Shown here piece by piece: positions 45,976 through 57,409 of a stretch of 64,000 nucleotides of DNA (position 1 is its first letter; each line of letters begins with the position of its first letter). The stretch is from contig OZ020267.1 in the NCBI GenBank assembly GCA_963971225.1, positions 149,447,927 to 149,511,926 on the forward strand, written 5' to 3'. The position numbers and the translations under genes were made by a program. The notes below the pieces were generated by a model. It had not been told where the DNA came from and made no database searches. It was given only the letters and a program-made list of their open reading frames with translations. This DNA is from Melieria omissa. Taxonomy: Eukaryota > Arthropoda > Insecta > Diptera > Ulidiidae.

Positions 45976-46979
45976 TTAACACTTTCGACCCCGAACTTTA
46001 CCCTGTATGTCAATATTACTATTTGGTATTTAAATCATGAAAAACTTACCTAAAAAGTGTGCAAATGACATTTGAAGTCGCCACGCCTCTTTGTTAGAGT
46101 TCTAGTGCTAGTTTACTTTTGAACAATTTTAGCTTAAAAAGAGTTAAATATATTTTGTATCAATAGTTTTTAATTACAGAAAAACTATTTAATATTTGTG
46201 GAAAAATACAAAATTATCACTGTTTGATTTTCTTAAACCATTATTAAAAAAACAGGCTTTTGATCAAAAGCACCCAGTTCATAGACTTCAATTAGAACAC
46301 AAACTTTCCCTGATATCGCTGCAAATTATTCGAAATTATTTTGGGGATAACAGCAAAATTTTTGTAATTTATAATTCTAATTCTAAAAACATGAATTTGT
46401 TGGTGCCTACTTAAATTAAATAAATAAATCAAAATCTACTTAAATAAATAAATCAATCGTAACTTTTGCTATAAGAGGAGGGGATACTACGGTTTCCCCG
46501 GCTCCGTCATTTGCTGATGTTTTTAGATAGATTGACCGAAAATAAATGGAAAATGTCGAATAAAATTTTTCGATATCTCGCTTCGTTTTCGAGATATCGA
46601 GGTTCAAAGTTTTTATATTGCCATATTTTGCACACCTGACTGTTGCCTGATGTGGTGTTGACTCCCATGAGGGTTATTTTTTTAGCGCCCGGCCGAAGGC
46701 CGCCCACTCGGGAAAAACTTATTGCCGAGAAAACTATGGCTTTGGGATTGCGAAAAAAAAGCGCGAACTTTAAACTTTGAGCGAAATTTTAAATTTTGAA
46801 CCTCGATATCTCGAAAACGAAGCGAGATATCGAAAAATTTTACTCTGCACTTTCGACTTATTTTTGGTCGATCTATCTAAAGACACCCTCAAATGGCGGC
46901 GCCAAGGAAACCGTAGTCGTGCCTAAGATGACAAATAGGTGAAGTTGCTCTCAGGCAATTTTGAGGTCGAAAAGGTTAA
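45976..46979. mobile_element. TTAA MITE family 'GACCCC', copy 2, with nested 444-bp element
   Basis: TTAA at 45976-45979 then CACTTTCGACCCCGAAC. The right end GAGGTCGAAAAGG precedes TTAA at 46976-46979. Without the nested element and its duplication it is ~552 bp. The inverted pair AAGTTGC-6 nt-GCAATT (46942-46960) is centred 24 bp inside the right TTAA. Opposite orientation to 11064-11562. Confidence 0.82.
46480..46923 (+). mobile_element. 444-bp element with 8-bp duplication, copy A
   Basis: The ends are GGGGATACTACGGTTTCC (left) and GGCACGACTACGGTTTCC (right, inverted). Duplication TAAGAGGA / TAAGATGA (7 of 8) at 46472-46479 and 46924-46931. Inside, CGATATCTCGCTTCGTTTTC and GAGATATCGAGG are present on both sides in inverted order, and CGGCCGAAGGCCG is central. 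The foldback design without coding capacity marks it as a MITE; 8-bp duplication fits hAT or P-type transposition. Confidence 0.85.
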
Positions 46980-48790
46980 AGTAAATTAACGAAAATTTCA
47001 GTTTAATTTTGTGATTAAAGTCGTTTAGATAAAAAGTTAGTTCAATACTTTAATGTTTATGAAATATCTATGAAAAGTATTCCAATACACTTCCCGATTC
47101 GTTCCGCACACCACATTTCTAAACTGCCATACATGCCGCCAGAGCCGCATGTAGTGCATCAAAATATTAATACATACAGATACTTGCATTAAGAATCGCA
47201 CATACATGCGTACACATGTGTATGCGCCGTTGTATGCATGCATGTTCGTATGTATGTCGACACATAACGAAATAATAAACAATTCAATTCTCCGCCTGCA
47301 TTCTTCTAATTCTGCACTTCCTGTTTTATCTGCTCGCTCTCTCTTCTGCTCTTGTCACCTCCTACGTCATCGCAACGCATGTGTGTCTGTCGGTCGGCTG
47401 GTTCATTAACCAAATAGACTCACAAATAAACGAAATATTGTTCATAAGAAGTGCAACGGTGCCGGTGTCAAGATCACAGCCGCCAACCGCCAATCGAGCG
47501 AGAGACTTTCGTAATTAAGTGCAACTTTCGGTGTGTGACAACTTCATTGTCGACTCCAGCGGAGTTGAAAAATTCGTCACATCGCAAGCAATCGCTGCGA
47601 CCATCGATAGTGCAACGCAATTGGTTTATGCGCGACACTGGTGACTTCATTTTCGCTGTCTCATCTCTACGCAAACAAACAAACCAACCGCACGACGAAC
47701 ACGCAGTGTAAGTACGCTGGCCGGCAACAGTCGAACAGTCGGTGCTCTCCTTGCACAATACTCACGCAAATTGTCTCACCCACAGCTCGTCGATTCGTCC
47801 GTCGCTGGCTGTCCCTTTCCGTTTGCTTATTGGATTTTTCGAATAGCTGAGCAAAATGTAAGTGCACCTACCACACAATTTGCCGATTTACAAACAATGC
47901 AGGGCTAATTAAGATTATGACTGGCAGCCGCTGCTGCTGTTGTTGTTGTGGTCACTAAAAAAATTCAAAGTTACATACGTGCAGGGCATGAATTATTGAA
48001 TTATCGCTGCTAAAAGTGGTGGCTTTAAAATTGTATTTATTCATAGGCCATGCATATAGAATAGTCGTCGACTATATACAGTGCAAGGTTTGGAAAATTA
48101 CCAGCTGTTCTTTGGGACCAGCGCAACCAGTTTCCAATTGCGATGTGGACTTTATCAGCAATTTTATTGAGTAAACAGTAGCAACTATCAACTATTGTCC
48201 AATGTCAAAGACATTGAAATACTTGTGTGATTAAGTGATTTTGGAATTGAGGAAAATTTTGAGCTATTACATCGATAGATAACATTTGCGCAATTTAATT
48301 GGCGTGATTCACGCTATACAGTCAATTTGTTGTGTTTGTAAATTGTAGGCAAGTTCAGGTTGGAAAACAATACAAAAATGCATCCAACTAGATCTCTTTG
48401 AGCGACTTTTTTCTATTTTGTTATGTAGTGTTATCAGTACTGGAACATAGAAAATTTATAAGAATCAATTCTAATAAGAATAATTCAAAATGTAGTGAGA
48501 TTTTGAATTGACCAGATGAGATCTGAACGTCAATGGTTTTTATGAATATTTTACGAATTTGAATTTACATCAAGGGTGTTTTGTAATAATTTTCAAAAAT
48601 TATTTTAAGATTAAAACAAAAATGGATAATTGTATCCTTACGTAGCCCAAAAACGACTTAAAATGGTAACAAAACATAAGCACAGTTGAGACAATTACAA
48701 TTTTAATAGCCTTTTTTTAAAGTTAAAAAGAGACTAGCACTCATTTACTCTGCCACTGATACAGCTTTGAGAAAACCCTCGATCACTCTT
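46980..48790. other. Non-coding island with candidate leader exon
   Basis: 47190-47880 is richer in GC than its flanks. It contains CGCAGTGTAAGTACG (donor-like, near 47706) and GAGCAAAATGTAAGTGCACC (donor-like, near 47859). Frames are short and domainless. 47880-48790 is AT-rich with nothing recognised. Confidence 0.3.
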
Positions 48791-48794
48791 TCTT

Positions 48795-49005
48795 TGTTTA
48801 TTTATTTCATTTCATTTCAAGTCTTTGAACAGGTTGATCTCTCAGACGTTTTACAAACTTAAAACTAGAAAACCTGGTTTTAAGCATTTTTAAGAACATC
48901 TTTCGAATAAAACAAGTCTAAATTGAATTAAGAAGCTAGTTGTAAATGTTTAAAGCTCTGTACAAAGGCCAGTTTAAAGCATAATTAGCTCGACAAGTAG
49001 CTACT
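48795..49005 (-). pseudogene. LINE (CR1/Jockey-like) 3'-end remnant
   Basis: On the minus strand, RANYALNWPLYRALNIYN, a stop, LLNSI, a stop, then TCFIRKMFLKMLKTRFSS match the C-terminal part of the LINE remnant at 6019-6582 (TNYALNAPLLRALIEFN). The 3' end is GAAATGAAATGAAATAAATA, a simple-repeat tail. Two stop codons mark it as dead. A similar AAATGAAATGAAAT tract lies at 5413-5436, below the first remnant. Confidence 0.72.
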
Positions 49006-49126
49006 TAAATAAAATATGTCTACGTGCGGTGGCTGTCGAAGCACGAGGCTTATGAGGAAACAAAATATTTAAAGTGGGCGCCAAATTTCGGAAATATATT
49101 ATTTTTAAGTTGCATTCATATAAATA

Positions 49127-50005
49127 CAGTCATGTCTGGATATAGTGAACTAATTATTGCAAGGCTTGTACACAGTATTGGCACGACTAGGGTTTCCGCG
49201 GCACCGTCTTCAGATAGATCGACCAAATATAAGTCGAAAATGAAGAATACAATTTTTCGATATCTCGCTTCGTTTTCAAGATATCGAGGTTCAAAGTTTA
49301 AAAATTCGCTCAAAGTTTAAAATTCGCGCTTTTTTTCGCAATCCAAGAGGTGAATACAGTTTTCCCGAAAGCCATAGTTTTCTTGGCAATAAGTTTTTCC
49401 CGAGTGGTCGGCCTTCGGCCGGGCGCTAAAAAAATAACCCTCATGGGAGTCACCACCACATCAGGCAACAGTCAGGTGTGCACAATATGGCAATATAAAA
49501 ACTTTGATCCTCGATATGTCGAAAACGAAGCGAGATATCGCAAAATTTTATTCCTCATTTTCGATTTATTTTCGGTCAATCTATCTAAAACATCATCAAA
49601 TGGCGGCGCCACGGAAACCGTAGTATCCCCACAGTATTGAGGTTGTTCACTTCACTAAGGCTAGAATTGTTGTTCAAAAACTCCTTTTATTTGCTCAAAA
49701 TACACTTTGTGTATATAAATTCAAGAGATCATTAAAATAAAAACAAAAAACCCTGCTTTCAACCCATAACAACTAACGTCGAGAAACAGCTGATTTTGCA
49801 ACAATCAACAGCAAAACCACAAAATAGGGGAATACCTCTTTCATTTTTTATTCCTTCTTGTGTTTTTTGTTGCCTTTTACTTGAAATTGCTTTCAAAATT
49901 TTGTTCACTATTTAAAGGTTTTCGATTGTTCACTTTTTAGAATACTCTATGTAAACATTTTTGTATTCACTATACCGAGGTGTTCACTATACCCAGACAC
50001 GACTG
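49127..50005. mobile_element. Pogo-like TA-flanked MITE, copy 2, split by copy B
   Basis: TA at 49125-49126 and 50006-50007. The left end CAGTCATGTCTGGATATAGT then GAAC; the right end inverted is CAGTCGTGTCTGGGTATAGT then GAACACCTCGG. Without the nested element it is ~420 bp, matching 43653-44036 in reverse orientation (AATTATTGCAAGGC, GATTTTGCAACA/AAAATCAGCTG blocks). Confidence 0.8.
49180..49630 (-). mobile_element. 451-bp element with perfect 8-bp duplication, copy B
   Basis: ACAGTATT is duplicated exactly at 49172-49179 and 49631-49638. The sequence is the reverse complement of copy A (46480-46923): GGCACGACTAGGGTTTCC on the left and CCGTAGTATCCCC on the right, with CGGCCTTCGGCCG inside. 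The site interrupted lies in the pogo-like element. Confidence 0.88.
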
Positions 50006-50007
50006 TA

Positions 50008-50290
50008 TTTTCACATGTTCATTATTTTTTTGAATATCGATCGATTTGTATGAAAACATTTTAATTTATGTTAAATAGATCACATGTTGTTGACAACTTT
50101 CGTAAATTCATAAAAAACTTAGGGGCCGCGAATTGCCTCGGGCGGCATATAATCTTTGTCCCCCACCCTCGACATGTCATAGCATTCTTGAAGAAAGATT
50201 GAAGTTAACTAACTCCAACGCTTTCAATGAACTGATGAGCTAAAGACTTAGGTAGGAAGGCGAAGTCTTCTTAGGCCATGAAAGCCCACA
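50008..50290. other. Spacer, nothing recognised
   Basis: No gene or element termini. A short GGCCGCGAATTGCCTCGGGC stretch is a local GC patch. Confidence 0.3.
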
Positions 50291-51080
50291 AACAGTCGTG
50301 CAACAAGACCAGTCAATCACTGACTTCTGTCATAAACTGACATAGACTGTCAAAGAAGAAGAAGAAGAAAGAAGAAGAAAGAAGAAGAAGAAGAAGCCTT
50401 CTTCTTTCTTCTTCTTCTTTTCTTTCTCTTCGTCGTTCGTACAGCTACAACAGAAGTCGTTTGAAAACAGCTCCATACCTTTTAGCGTAATGGCCAGTTA
50501 AACTGTGACCTGTCAGAACAACAATGATGGTTCTGGTCCCACTGTGTTACCACAAAACAGTCGAGCAATAAGACCAGTCAATCATTGAACCAGTTTGAGT
50601 TTTTCATGAAAGCAAGTAGGCTGTGACTGCCCGGTTCTGCAGGAACGCCGACTCCGTACCTTGGGGTCAAGGTTCCTGGCAGACTTGGCCTGCGCAGCAG
50701 TAGTTGAAGTTTCGGATCTACTCTACTTCATCAAGAGGTCGAATTGATTTGCCCCGAACTGAGAGCCACTGGCTAGCCCCAGAATCTTTTAAGAAGGGAT
50801 TCACAATGGGCCATTTTGGCCTCCGAGTAGAAGTGTTGCCCTTGGGACGCACATACCTTTCCCTACCTAACCTAACCTAAGTAGACTGTGAATAGTAATA
50901 TCGATTATTTAGATCCCCTAGACTGTCAAAGAAGAAGTTGCCGAGATAATTCAACCTTCTTTTGGAAATTCATTCTTCTCTTCCTCTTTAAAAATAGCTC
51001 CAAACCTTTTAGCGTGGTTCCAATAAAACAGTAACCTGTCAGAACAACAATTATGGTTCTGGTCCCTACTTAGTGAAAGA
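50290..51080. repeat. Two diverged repeat units separated by a retroposon
   Basis: AGACTGTCAAAGAAGAAG (50346 and 50924), CCTTTTAGCGT (about 50478 and 51007) and CCTGTCAGAACAACAA / ATGGTTCTGGTCCC (about 50509 and 51036) occur in both units. Unit 1 has expanded AAG and CTT tracts that can fold on each other (about 50350-50430). The insert at 50627-50878 separates them. Confidence 0.65.
50627..50878 (+). mobile_element. CCTAA-tailed retroposon with 13-bp duplication
   Basis: Bracketed by AAGTAGGCTGTGA (50614-50626) and AAGTAGACTGTGA (50879-50891), 12 of 13 identical. It begins CTGCCCGGTTCTGCAGGAAC and ends CCCTACCTAACCTAACCT. The (CCTAA)n tail and variable-length duplication indicate a SINE-like or LINE-derived retroposon in plus orientation. 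It contains GCCCCGAACTGAGAGCCACT. No frame of note. Confidence 0.75.
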
Positions 51081-51349
51081 ATCTCTATAGAACTAGAGAC
51101 CTACTACTTCTAAATTGTGCCAAACCACACGTAGCCACATTTGTCTACATTTGTTTACGTATATTGTTCGAATTTGTTTGAATTTCCACGCCTCATTATT
51201 TCAAAGTCTGTAATTTGATTAGACTTAATTAATAAACAATCAACAAAAAACAATCAATCATTTGGCAAATTAAACCAGATACACCGAAAAAAAACATTTC
51301 AGGGTATCGGTTAGCAAATTGAAACCCTTAAAACAAGTGCACTACTGGC
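51081..51349. other. AT-rich spacer
   Basis: Nothing recognised; CAATCAACAAAAAACAATCA near 51238 is low-complexity. Confidence 0.3.
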
Positions 51350-51594
51350 TTAACCCTTTCGACCCCAACGATGCCTGAAAGAATTTTTCTGTAACTAAAA
51401 AATAGTGATACAAAATTTATATAACGGAAATATATATCACGGAAAGTTTGTGTTTTAATTGAAGTCTACGAATTGGGCCCGTTTGATTAAAACCCTGTTT
51501 CTTTAATAATGGTTAAGTTAAATCAAAAAGTGGTCATTTTGTATTTATCCATAAATACTAAATAATTTTTCTGAGATGGGGTCGAAAGGGTTAA
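51350..51594. mobile_element. TTAA MITE family 'GACCCC', copy 3
   Basis: TTAA at 51350-51353 and 51591-51594. The inverted ends CCCTTTCGACCCCA are exact for 14 bp. The body shares GAAAGTTTGTGTTTTAATTG and AATAATGGTTAAGTTAAATC with 11064-11562, in the same orientation but shortened to 245 bp. Its palindrome position is degraded (GATGCCTGAAAGAATT). Confidence 0.85.
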
Positions 51595-54079
51595 ATATTG
51601 CCAAACACTCCAGTTAAAAGCCAAAAGACATCTAAACTTGCTGACATCTGCAACTCGTAGCTGTACATTTCCTGTACGCAATGCCGCTGCCAAGACAAGT
51701 TGTGCGGCCGTCTATTGCAAAAGTTCTGCCCGTGGCTTGTGAACAGTTTTTCTGAAATCACACCCTCGGCTGCCGTTCGGCCCAAGTTCACAAGAATATA
51801 GGTTATAAGTACATAAGACTAACATTGGCAAACTGAAACACGCTCGTTGCCAGTTTATGCTTCGCAACCACTTGCTTTCTATTTTTGGAATTCAACTGCA
51901 CTGCGCGTCCCTGCGTCCCTGTGCCGTGTGCGTACACCCCAACGATATCGGCAACGACGCGTCTTGTTGATATGGTTGTGCCCACTCAGAGCGGTGCGAT
52001 CTTGTGAAGAGCAGTGGAGTGAAGTTTTTTTTATTTGTATTCATTTGTTGCTGAATTTTCTGCCAACGCACATAAGAACGTGTTCCGACCGATTTTCACT
52101 CTCAGCACAGCGCACGAACCGATCGCATGAGCGAAGCGATCGAGTGACTGCGCCAGCAACATGATCGTTACAGACAATGTCGATACCGGTGGCGGCGGCA
52201 CTCGCCCGCGTACGGTTACTGCTCGCTCAGACGCACCGTGTCACCGTGTTGACGTCTATTTGTTTGTCTGTCTGTGTTTGGTTGTGTGTTTGCTGCGAAG
52301 ACGACACTCGCCTTCCTGTCTTGGGTGGTGATACACGCCACCTTCCATCCCAAAAAATATCTAAAAAGCCAGATTACAATTATTCACTCTTAACTATGTA
52401 TGTGTCTACACAGTTGTGTGAGTGTGAATTGGCTAATCGACTAGAAACTGTGCGCCGATCGCGCGCAGCTGCCGGCGGCGGCATTGGCGCTGTTTGCTCA
52501 TATTGTTGTGATAACGGCGCTAATAAATTGGCGATAGTCGCGCATTGCTAACAAATCAATTTAACTATCATTTCGCCGAGTGTCGCGAAGGTTAGCGAAC
52601 AGCTAACAAGAAGCGCTGACGATGAGAACGGGTGCCATTCTGTGCACTTGACTTCCAGCACTTCGAGGCGTGTCTTATGGCAAAATAATGTAAATATTTG
52701 CTTATTGCTTAAGATTCTATAGTTTTCACGCAACAATCAACAGCCACTAAGCTCCCAAATGCAGTTATTTGTGTACTTTGATTGGCAAAAAGAATGAAAA
52801 GTCAAGAAAATAACAGCCACACCAAATGATAAATAAATGTTTAGCAAAATTTATTTTTAAGCATGTTTACATATAGTTTGAATATACCAAACAAAAACAA
52901 TTCCTACGCTCGACAAGTATTTATTTATTTATTTTTACTTTTTGCTCCTCGCCCATTTTCTTTATCTTGTGCGACTGTGCCAACACGCGGTCGTAATTAT
53001 GAAAGAATTATGGGGACTTTGAGTGCGTTTCGCTGCCAGACATTGGAAAGAAATTTTAAAATTTTCCGCTCGCGCGGTTCGGTTCGGCGTGAGCGCACCG
53101 CCACTACTCCATCGAGTGGCAGCCGCCTATAGGCTTAATGGCGCGCCCGACTCAACGCCTTATCAGCATTAAAATCTGCACTAAAAACACATCGAACTGA
53201 CAGCCCAAACGCCGGCCAGAAGCAAATCAATAAAAGTCTGTCAAAAGTAATTGCAGAAAATTATTAGGCAGGCAACGACTACAAATTACAAACGATTTGC
53301 ATACAAAGTGTGAAAATTCAATGAGGAAACTGAAAATGAAATCTTTTTCAAACACATTACATATGTAAATCAAATGTAAATATTTACGAGTATAAAGCTT
53401 TTGAATTTATTCAAATGTTGTAGGAAACGTTTGGAAGTTGGCGTTGTTCATGTGTGTTTAGAAAATGTCAAATTAAAGTCTTGAATGTATTTTTGATGTA
53501 TCAAATAAATGTGTTCAAGAGTAGTCAAGTGTATATCATATATAAGAAGAAGAGTCAAATGTCCGTCAGAAGTTATTAGACATAAAAAGAAAACATTTTT
53601 TCATACAACAATGCAAATATTTCACTCGTCTAGTCAATTGAGTTGGCAGATACAATGACAAGCAAGCACACTGTTTGTCGCCTTGCTCCGTTGCAATTTG
53701 ACTGGAAACAGCTGTTTGCTACTCTACTGTGCATGGCTAGAAAACAACAAAAGTCAAAGCACATTTTTGTTGAACAAAAGGTGCAAGTACAAAGAAAAAC
53801 AAACAGAATATAGAAGAAAAGGCAAACGCTGAAAACAAGAGAACCAGTGACCAGTGCGCTCTTTCATGAGCCACAACAACTAACCGAGTTGTGATCGGAA
53901 AGAGTTATGTACATGGTTGCCGTTTTGGCCGAAATCAGAGTTGCCGGTTGTCGTCTTTTCGGACAAAATTAATCAGATTTTTTTACTTTGGTGCGCTGGT
54001 CTGCTTAAAGGAATTTTGGTCCGTTTTGTGATGTGAATATTTTTTCATTAGTACACAAACTTAATTAAAAAAAAATATA
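51595..54079. other. GC-rich island then AT-rich spacer
   Basis: 51600-53160 is GC-richer, with CGGTGGCGGCGGC and GCGCGCAGCTGCCGGCGGCGG. TTTTCACTCTCAGCACAGC near 52092 is weakly initiator-like. Frames up to 124 codons (52177-52551) have no domain. 53160-54079 is AT-rich with no element recognised. Confidence 0.35.
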
Positions 54080-54537
54080 AAATTGTAATTTAAAAATTAC
54101 TTTTACTTTACTTTTAAATTTTACGTTTTAAGTACAGTAACATTCCATTAGAAAATTTTTAATTTTTATAAAAATGTGGCTGTATAATAACTCCAACATA
54201 AAAATTTCTACGCATTACGAAAATTTTAATATTTCTTCATTAACTTAAGCCAAAATTTTTGTAAAACAAGGTATCTAAATTGAAAGAAATCGTCAAACTA
54301 AAAATGTATCTAATTTTTTCTGCTTCTTCTTCCTTTAATATGTCAAAATATACCATTAACAAAAGTGTATACTTCTCTTCTTTGAACTTAAATATTCAGT
54401 TTATTAATTTTGTATTTTTCCTCAAGCTTCAAACTGTTCTAAGGACTAAAAAAAAATGTATTCTTGCAACCGCAGACGGTTCAGACGTCCACAAAGTAGC
54501 ATGTCGCCATATGGCAACAAAATAGCGAAAGGGTAAA
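54080..54537. mobile_element. TTAA MITE 'CATATG-palindrome' family, copy 2 (decayed ends)
   Basis: The right end GCCATATGGCAACAAAATAG then CGAAAGGGTAAAA has lost a clean TTAA. The left limit is estimated from TTTAAATTTTACGTTTTA, shared with the 39748-40258 copy. The GCCATATGGC core (54506-54515) is intact. GCAGACGGTTCAGACGTCCA and CACAAAGTAGCATG match 39748-40258 in reverse complement. Confidence 0.65.
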
Positions 54538-56677
54538 AGATAACGCAAAATTTTAATTTGGTCGGTTATCTCGGATATGGTCGGAAGTTTGGTCGGAAAA
54601 AAACTTTTTAAGTGGCAAACTTTTTAAGTACAAAACCTGTTAATTTTTTTCAATTTGGTACAATGCACAGTGATTCGTTCCATAGACAAAATTCAAAACA
54701 TTTACAGTCCCAGAATTTAAAGATTTTGATATTATTTGACTGCAACTACAAAGCCCCAAAAAATCTGCGAAAAAAATCATTAGTGTGTGTGCAACAGCTG
54801 CTCAAAGCCGAAGTTTTCATAAAAAAAATGTAAACAAATGTTTTATGTTTTTTATTCTATTCTTCATTGGAAAACAATTTTCAAAATACATGGTTAGCAA
54901 AAAGTTGCAAAAGCTGAGGCTTCTACTTCACATTTAATTTAAAATATTTTCAGAATGAAAAACCTGAAAATTGGCAAAACTTAGAGGCAAATATTTAAAA
55001 AGTATGTGAAATTAAAGAAAATGAAAATGGAGATTTTTATTAAACAGATCATAGTTACAACTTACAAAATGTTATTAAAAACAGACCACTCCTTCTAATT
55101 TTATTCCGCAGTTGTATGAAGTCGAATCACTGTTCAAAGCTACAAAACTTTCAGATTTGATCTTACGTAAAGTAACATTTTAACTTCGATTCTATAATTT
55201 TGTTTTATATTTATTAGGTGTAATTCTATGTAAGTGGATTGTTCTAGTTTTGTTAAATTGTATGTTTTTATTATTTTGTTTTAAATGAATAAAAACTAAA
55301 AAAACCTATATTTGAATAAAAGACAAAAATTATCTCATTTTCTAATTGGTTTTTATATTCTAAAGAACATTTTTTGGTAAAAAGTTTTGGATTTTGGTCC
55401 ACAAAAAAAGAGGGAAGCGACATTTTAATAAAAGACAAAAATAATCTAATTTTCTCATTGGTTTTTACATTCGAAATCTAAAAATTGTTGGTACATAGTT
55501 TTGGATTTTGGTCTACTTTTTGGTCCACAAGAACAGAAGGAAGTGGAAACCGTGGTTTGATATGCTAAATTGTTTATAAAAATTACATGTAAACACACAT
55601 ACATACATATTTACAAACTTGCCTCTAGTTTTCACGCGGCAAGTTTGCTTTCATCATAGCAAAGTTTGTTAGCTAAGAGAGCCAAAACCAAAGGGACGAC
55701 TGTCTCACCTTTAAATGTCTTATCACAACTTAATAATTTCACATATTTCCATTTCATTTTCCTCACTCATTGGCCGTCTACCCTTTATTGTTTATGATTT
55801 TTGGCGCCATGGATAGTAAACATTTCAAGAGCAACTTTTTGCTGACTAAAGAGCACAAAGCTTCTGTTTGTGAAGAGCAAAGCACAATTTGTAAAGTTGG
55901 CAAACGTTATTGCTGGGTTGAGCGCTTTGGCTGAATAAGTTGTCGATGAGCTTTCTTTGTTTTGACGGTGTTGTGAATTGTCAATAAACACATTTAATCA
56001 ACAGCATTAAACAACAAATATTACGATCGGCAGTGGGGGATTTTCCGACATGCTACTGCAAAGCTTCTTGATATATAATAATTGTGCTCTTAGTTGTCAG
56101 CACAAGGCACTTTTAGCATTGAAAGTGTTGGAATTGACACCGACAGTGATCAGCAGGAATGCTTCCTTAGTGTTGTGTTGTGTGATGCGTCACAATACGT
56201 TTTAATTAGATGCGCTTTTTTTCTTCTATATCTAAAAATATATTTTAGTTGAGTATGCAAAATTTATGGAAATTTGTTGATCGTAATTTGCCTGTTCAGT
56301 GACATTAATGATGGCACGTTTTTTGTATTAACGATTCATTTAAAATTTCTTTAAAATAAATAAAATGGAAAATATGAATAAATAAACAAATAAGAAATGA
56401 ATAAATAAATAAATAAATAAAAAATACAAAAAGATATAAATAACATATTTTAGTTCGTTAGTTGAACCAATGAGATAACAGAGAATGGAAAGTTTGAGCT
56501 TGTAGTGGAATTTTTGTTCTTTGGTTAGTCATAATTTATAGAAATGTTTGTTGTTTACTTGTTGGCTAAATAACTAATTAGATGCTTAAAAATGATTAAA
56601 TTCAATAAAAAATTAAGTTAAAACTGGAAGTAATCAAAGTAACTGAATGACACGTTTGATTATATATCAAAAACTTC
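54538..56677. other. AT-rich spacer
   Basis: Contains a diverged direct repeat (ATAAAAGACAAAAAT-TCT, TCATTGGTTTTTA, AGTTTTGGATTTTGGTC) at about 55315-55400 and 55428-55515, and (AAATA)-type tracts near 56395-56425. Frames lack domains. No gene seen. Confidence 0.35.
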
Positions 56678-56908
56678 TTAACACTAGAAAGACCGCAAGT
56701 TTTCCATACTTAAAAAGATAAAGACTACGTATCTCATATCTTGAAAAGTGCACATCGGTTTTGGCTAATTTTTCACGAAATAAATATAAAAAAGATACAA
56801 TTTTTTGAAGAGAAAAAACTTAGAGTTGTTGATAGAAATATTAGAAAAAAATCAGATATTTAAAGTTAAAACCTGTTAAAATTACCTCAATGGTATTTTT
56901 AGTGTTAA
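56678..56908. mobile_element. TTAA MITE 'ACTAGAAAGACCG' family, uninterrupted copy
   Basis: TTAA at 56678-56681 then CACTAGAAAGACCGCAAG. The right end AATGGTATTTTTAGTG precedes TTAA at 56905-56908. Same order as 20399-21057 without the LINE insert (TTTTCCATAC, TTGGCTAA, GTTGATAGAAATATTA, CAGATATTTAAA). It serves as the empty-site reference. A weak inverted pair AAGT...ACTT is centred 23 bp inside the left TTAA. Confidence 0.82.
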
Positions 56909-57409
56909 ATTGTAATTATAAACTGACGAGAAGAGGATGTTAAAAATTTTTTTTCCCCTGTAACTGGGGTTTTCGGGGCGTAAACTTAATAGGGTATGTA
57001 ACTTTGAAATACTTAAAAAAAATAACTAAGCTTTAGAAGAATGTGTTAATTTTGAGCAATACTTCATTCATTCAATCAACTTTTCAAAACTTTTTCAAAC
57101 AGTAAAAACATGAGTAGACGAAATGAAAAATGTTGAAAAACATAAAATGCTAAAAAATGTACGAACAAATCTAAAGGTTTTCATTAATCGTGGGTTAATC
57201 TTGCATGTAAGTAGCTCGTGGATTGAAAGAGTTCGATGAAGTGTTAATTGCTTTTCAAACAAAATTGGTTACATTTAAGATTTGAACCCAAATCTGAGGA
57301 CTAATGCGAGTAATGCTTCAATGCATTCAGTGGCGCACACAGAATTGCATTTTAGGGGATTTGATACACAACTTTTGTGTCCAATACCACTTGCATTCAA
57401 TTGATTTGT
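56909..57409. other. AT-rich spacer with a possible hAT end
   Basis: CAGTGGCGCACACAGAATTG near 57329 resembles a hAT terminus, but no partner end or duplication was found. Confidence 0.3.

Noticed and set aside
57326..57409. hAT element beginning at CAGTGGCGCACACAG
   Set aside because: No inverted partner or 8-bp duplication could be found downstream.
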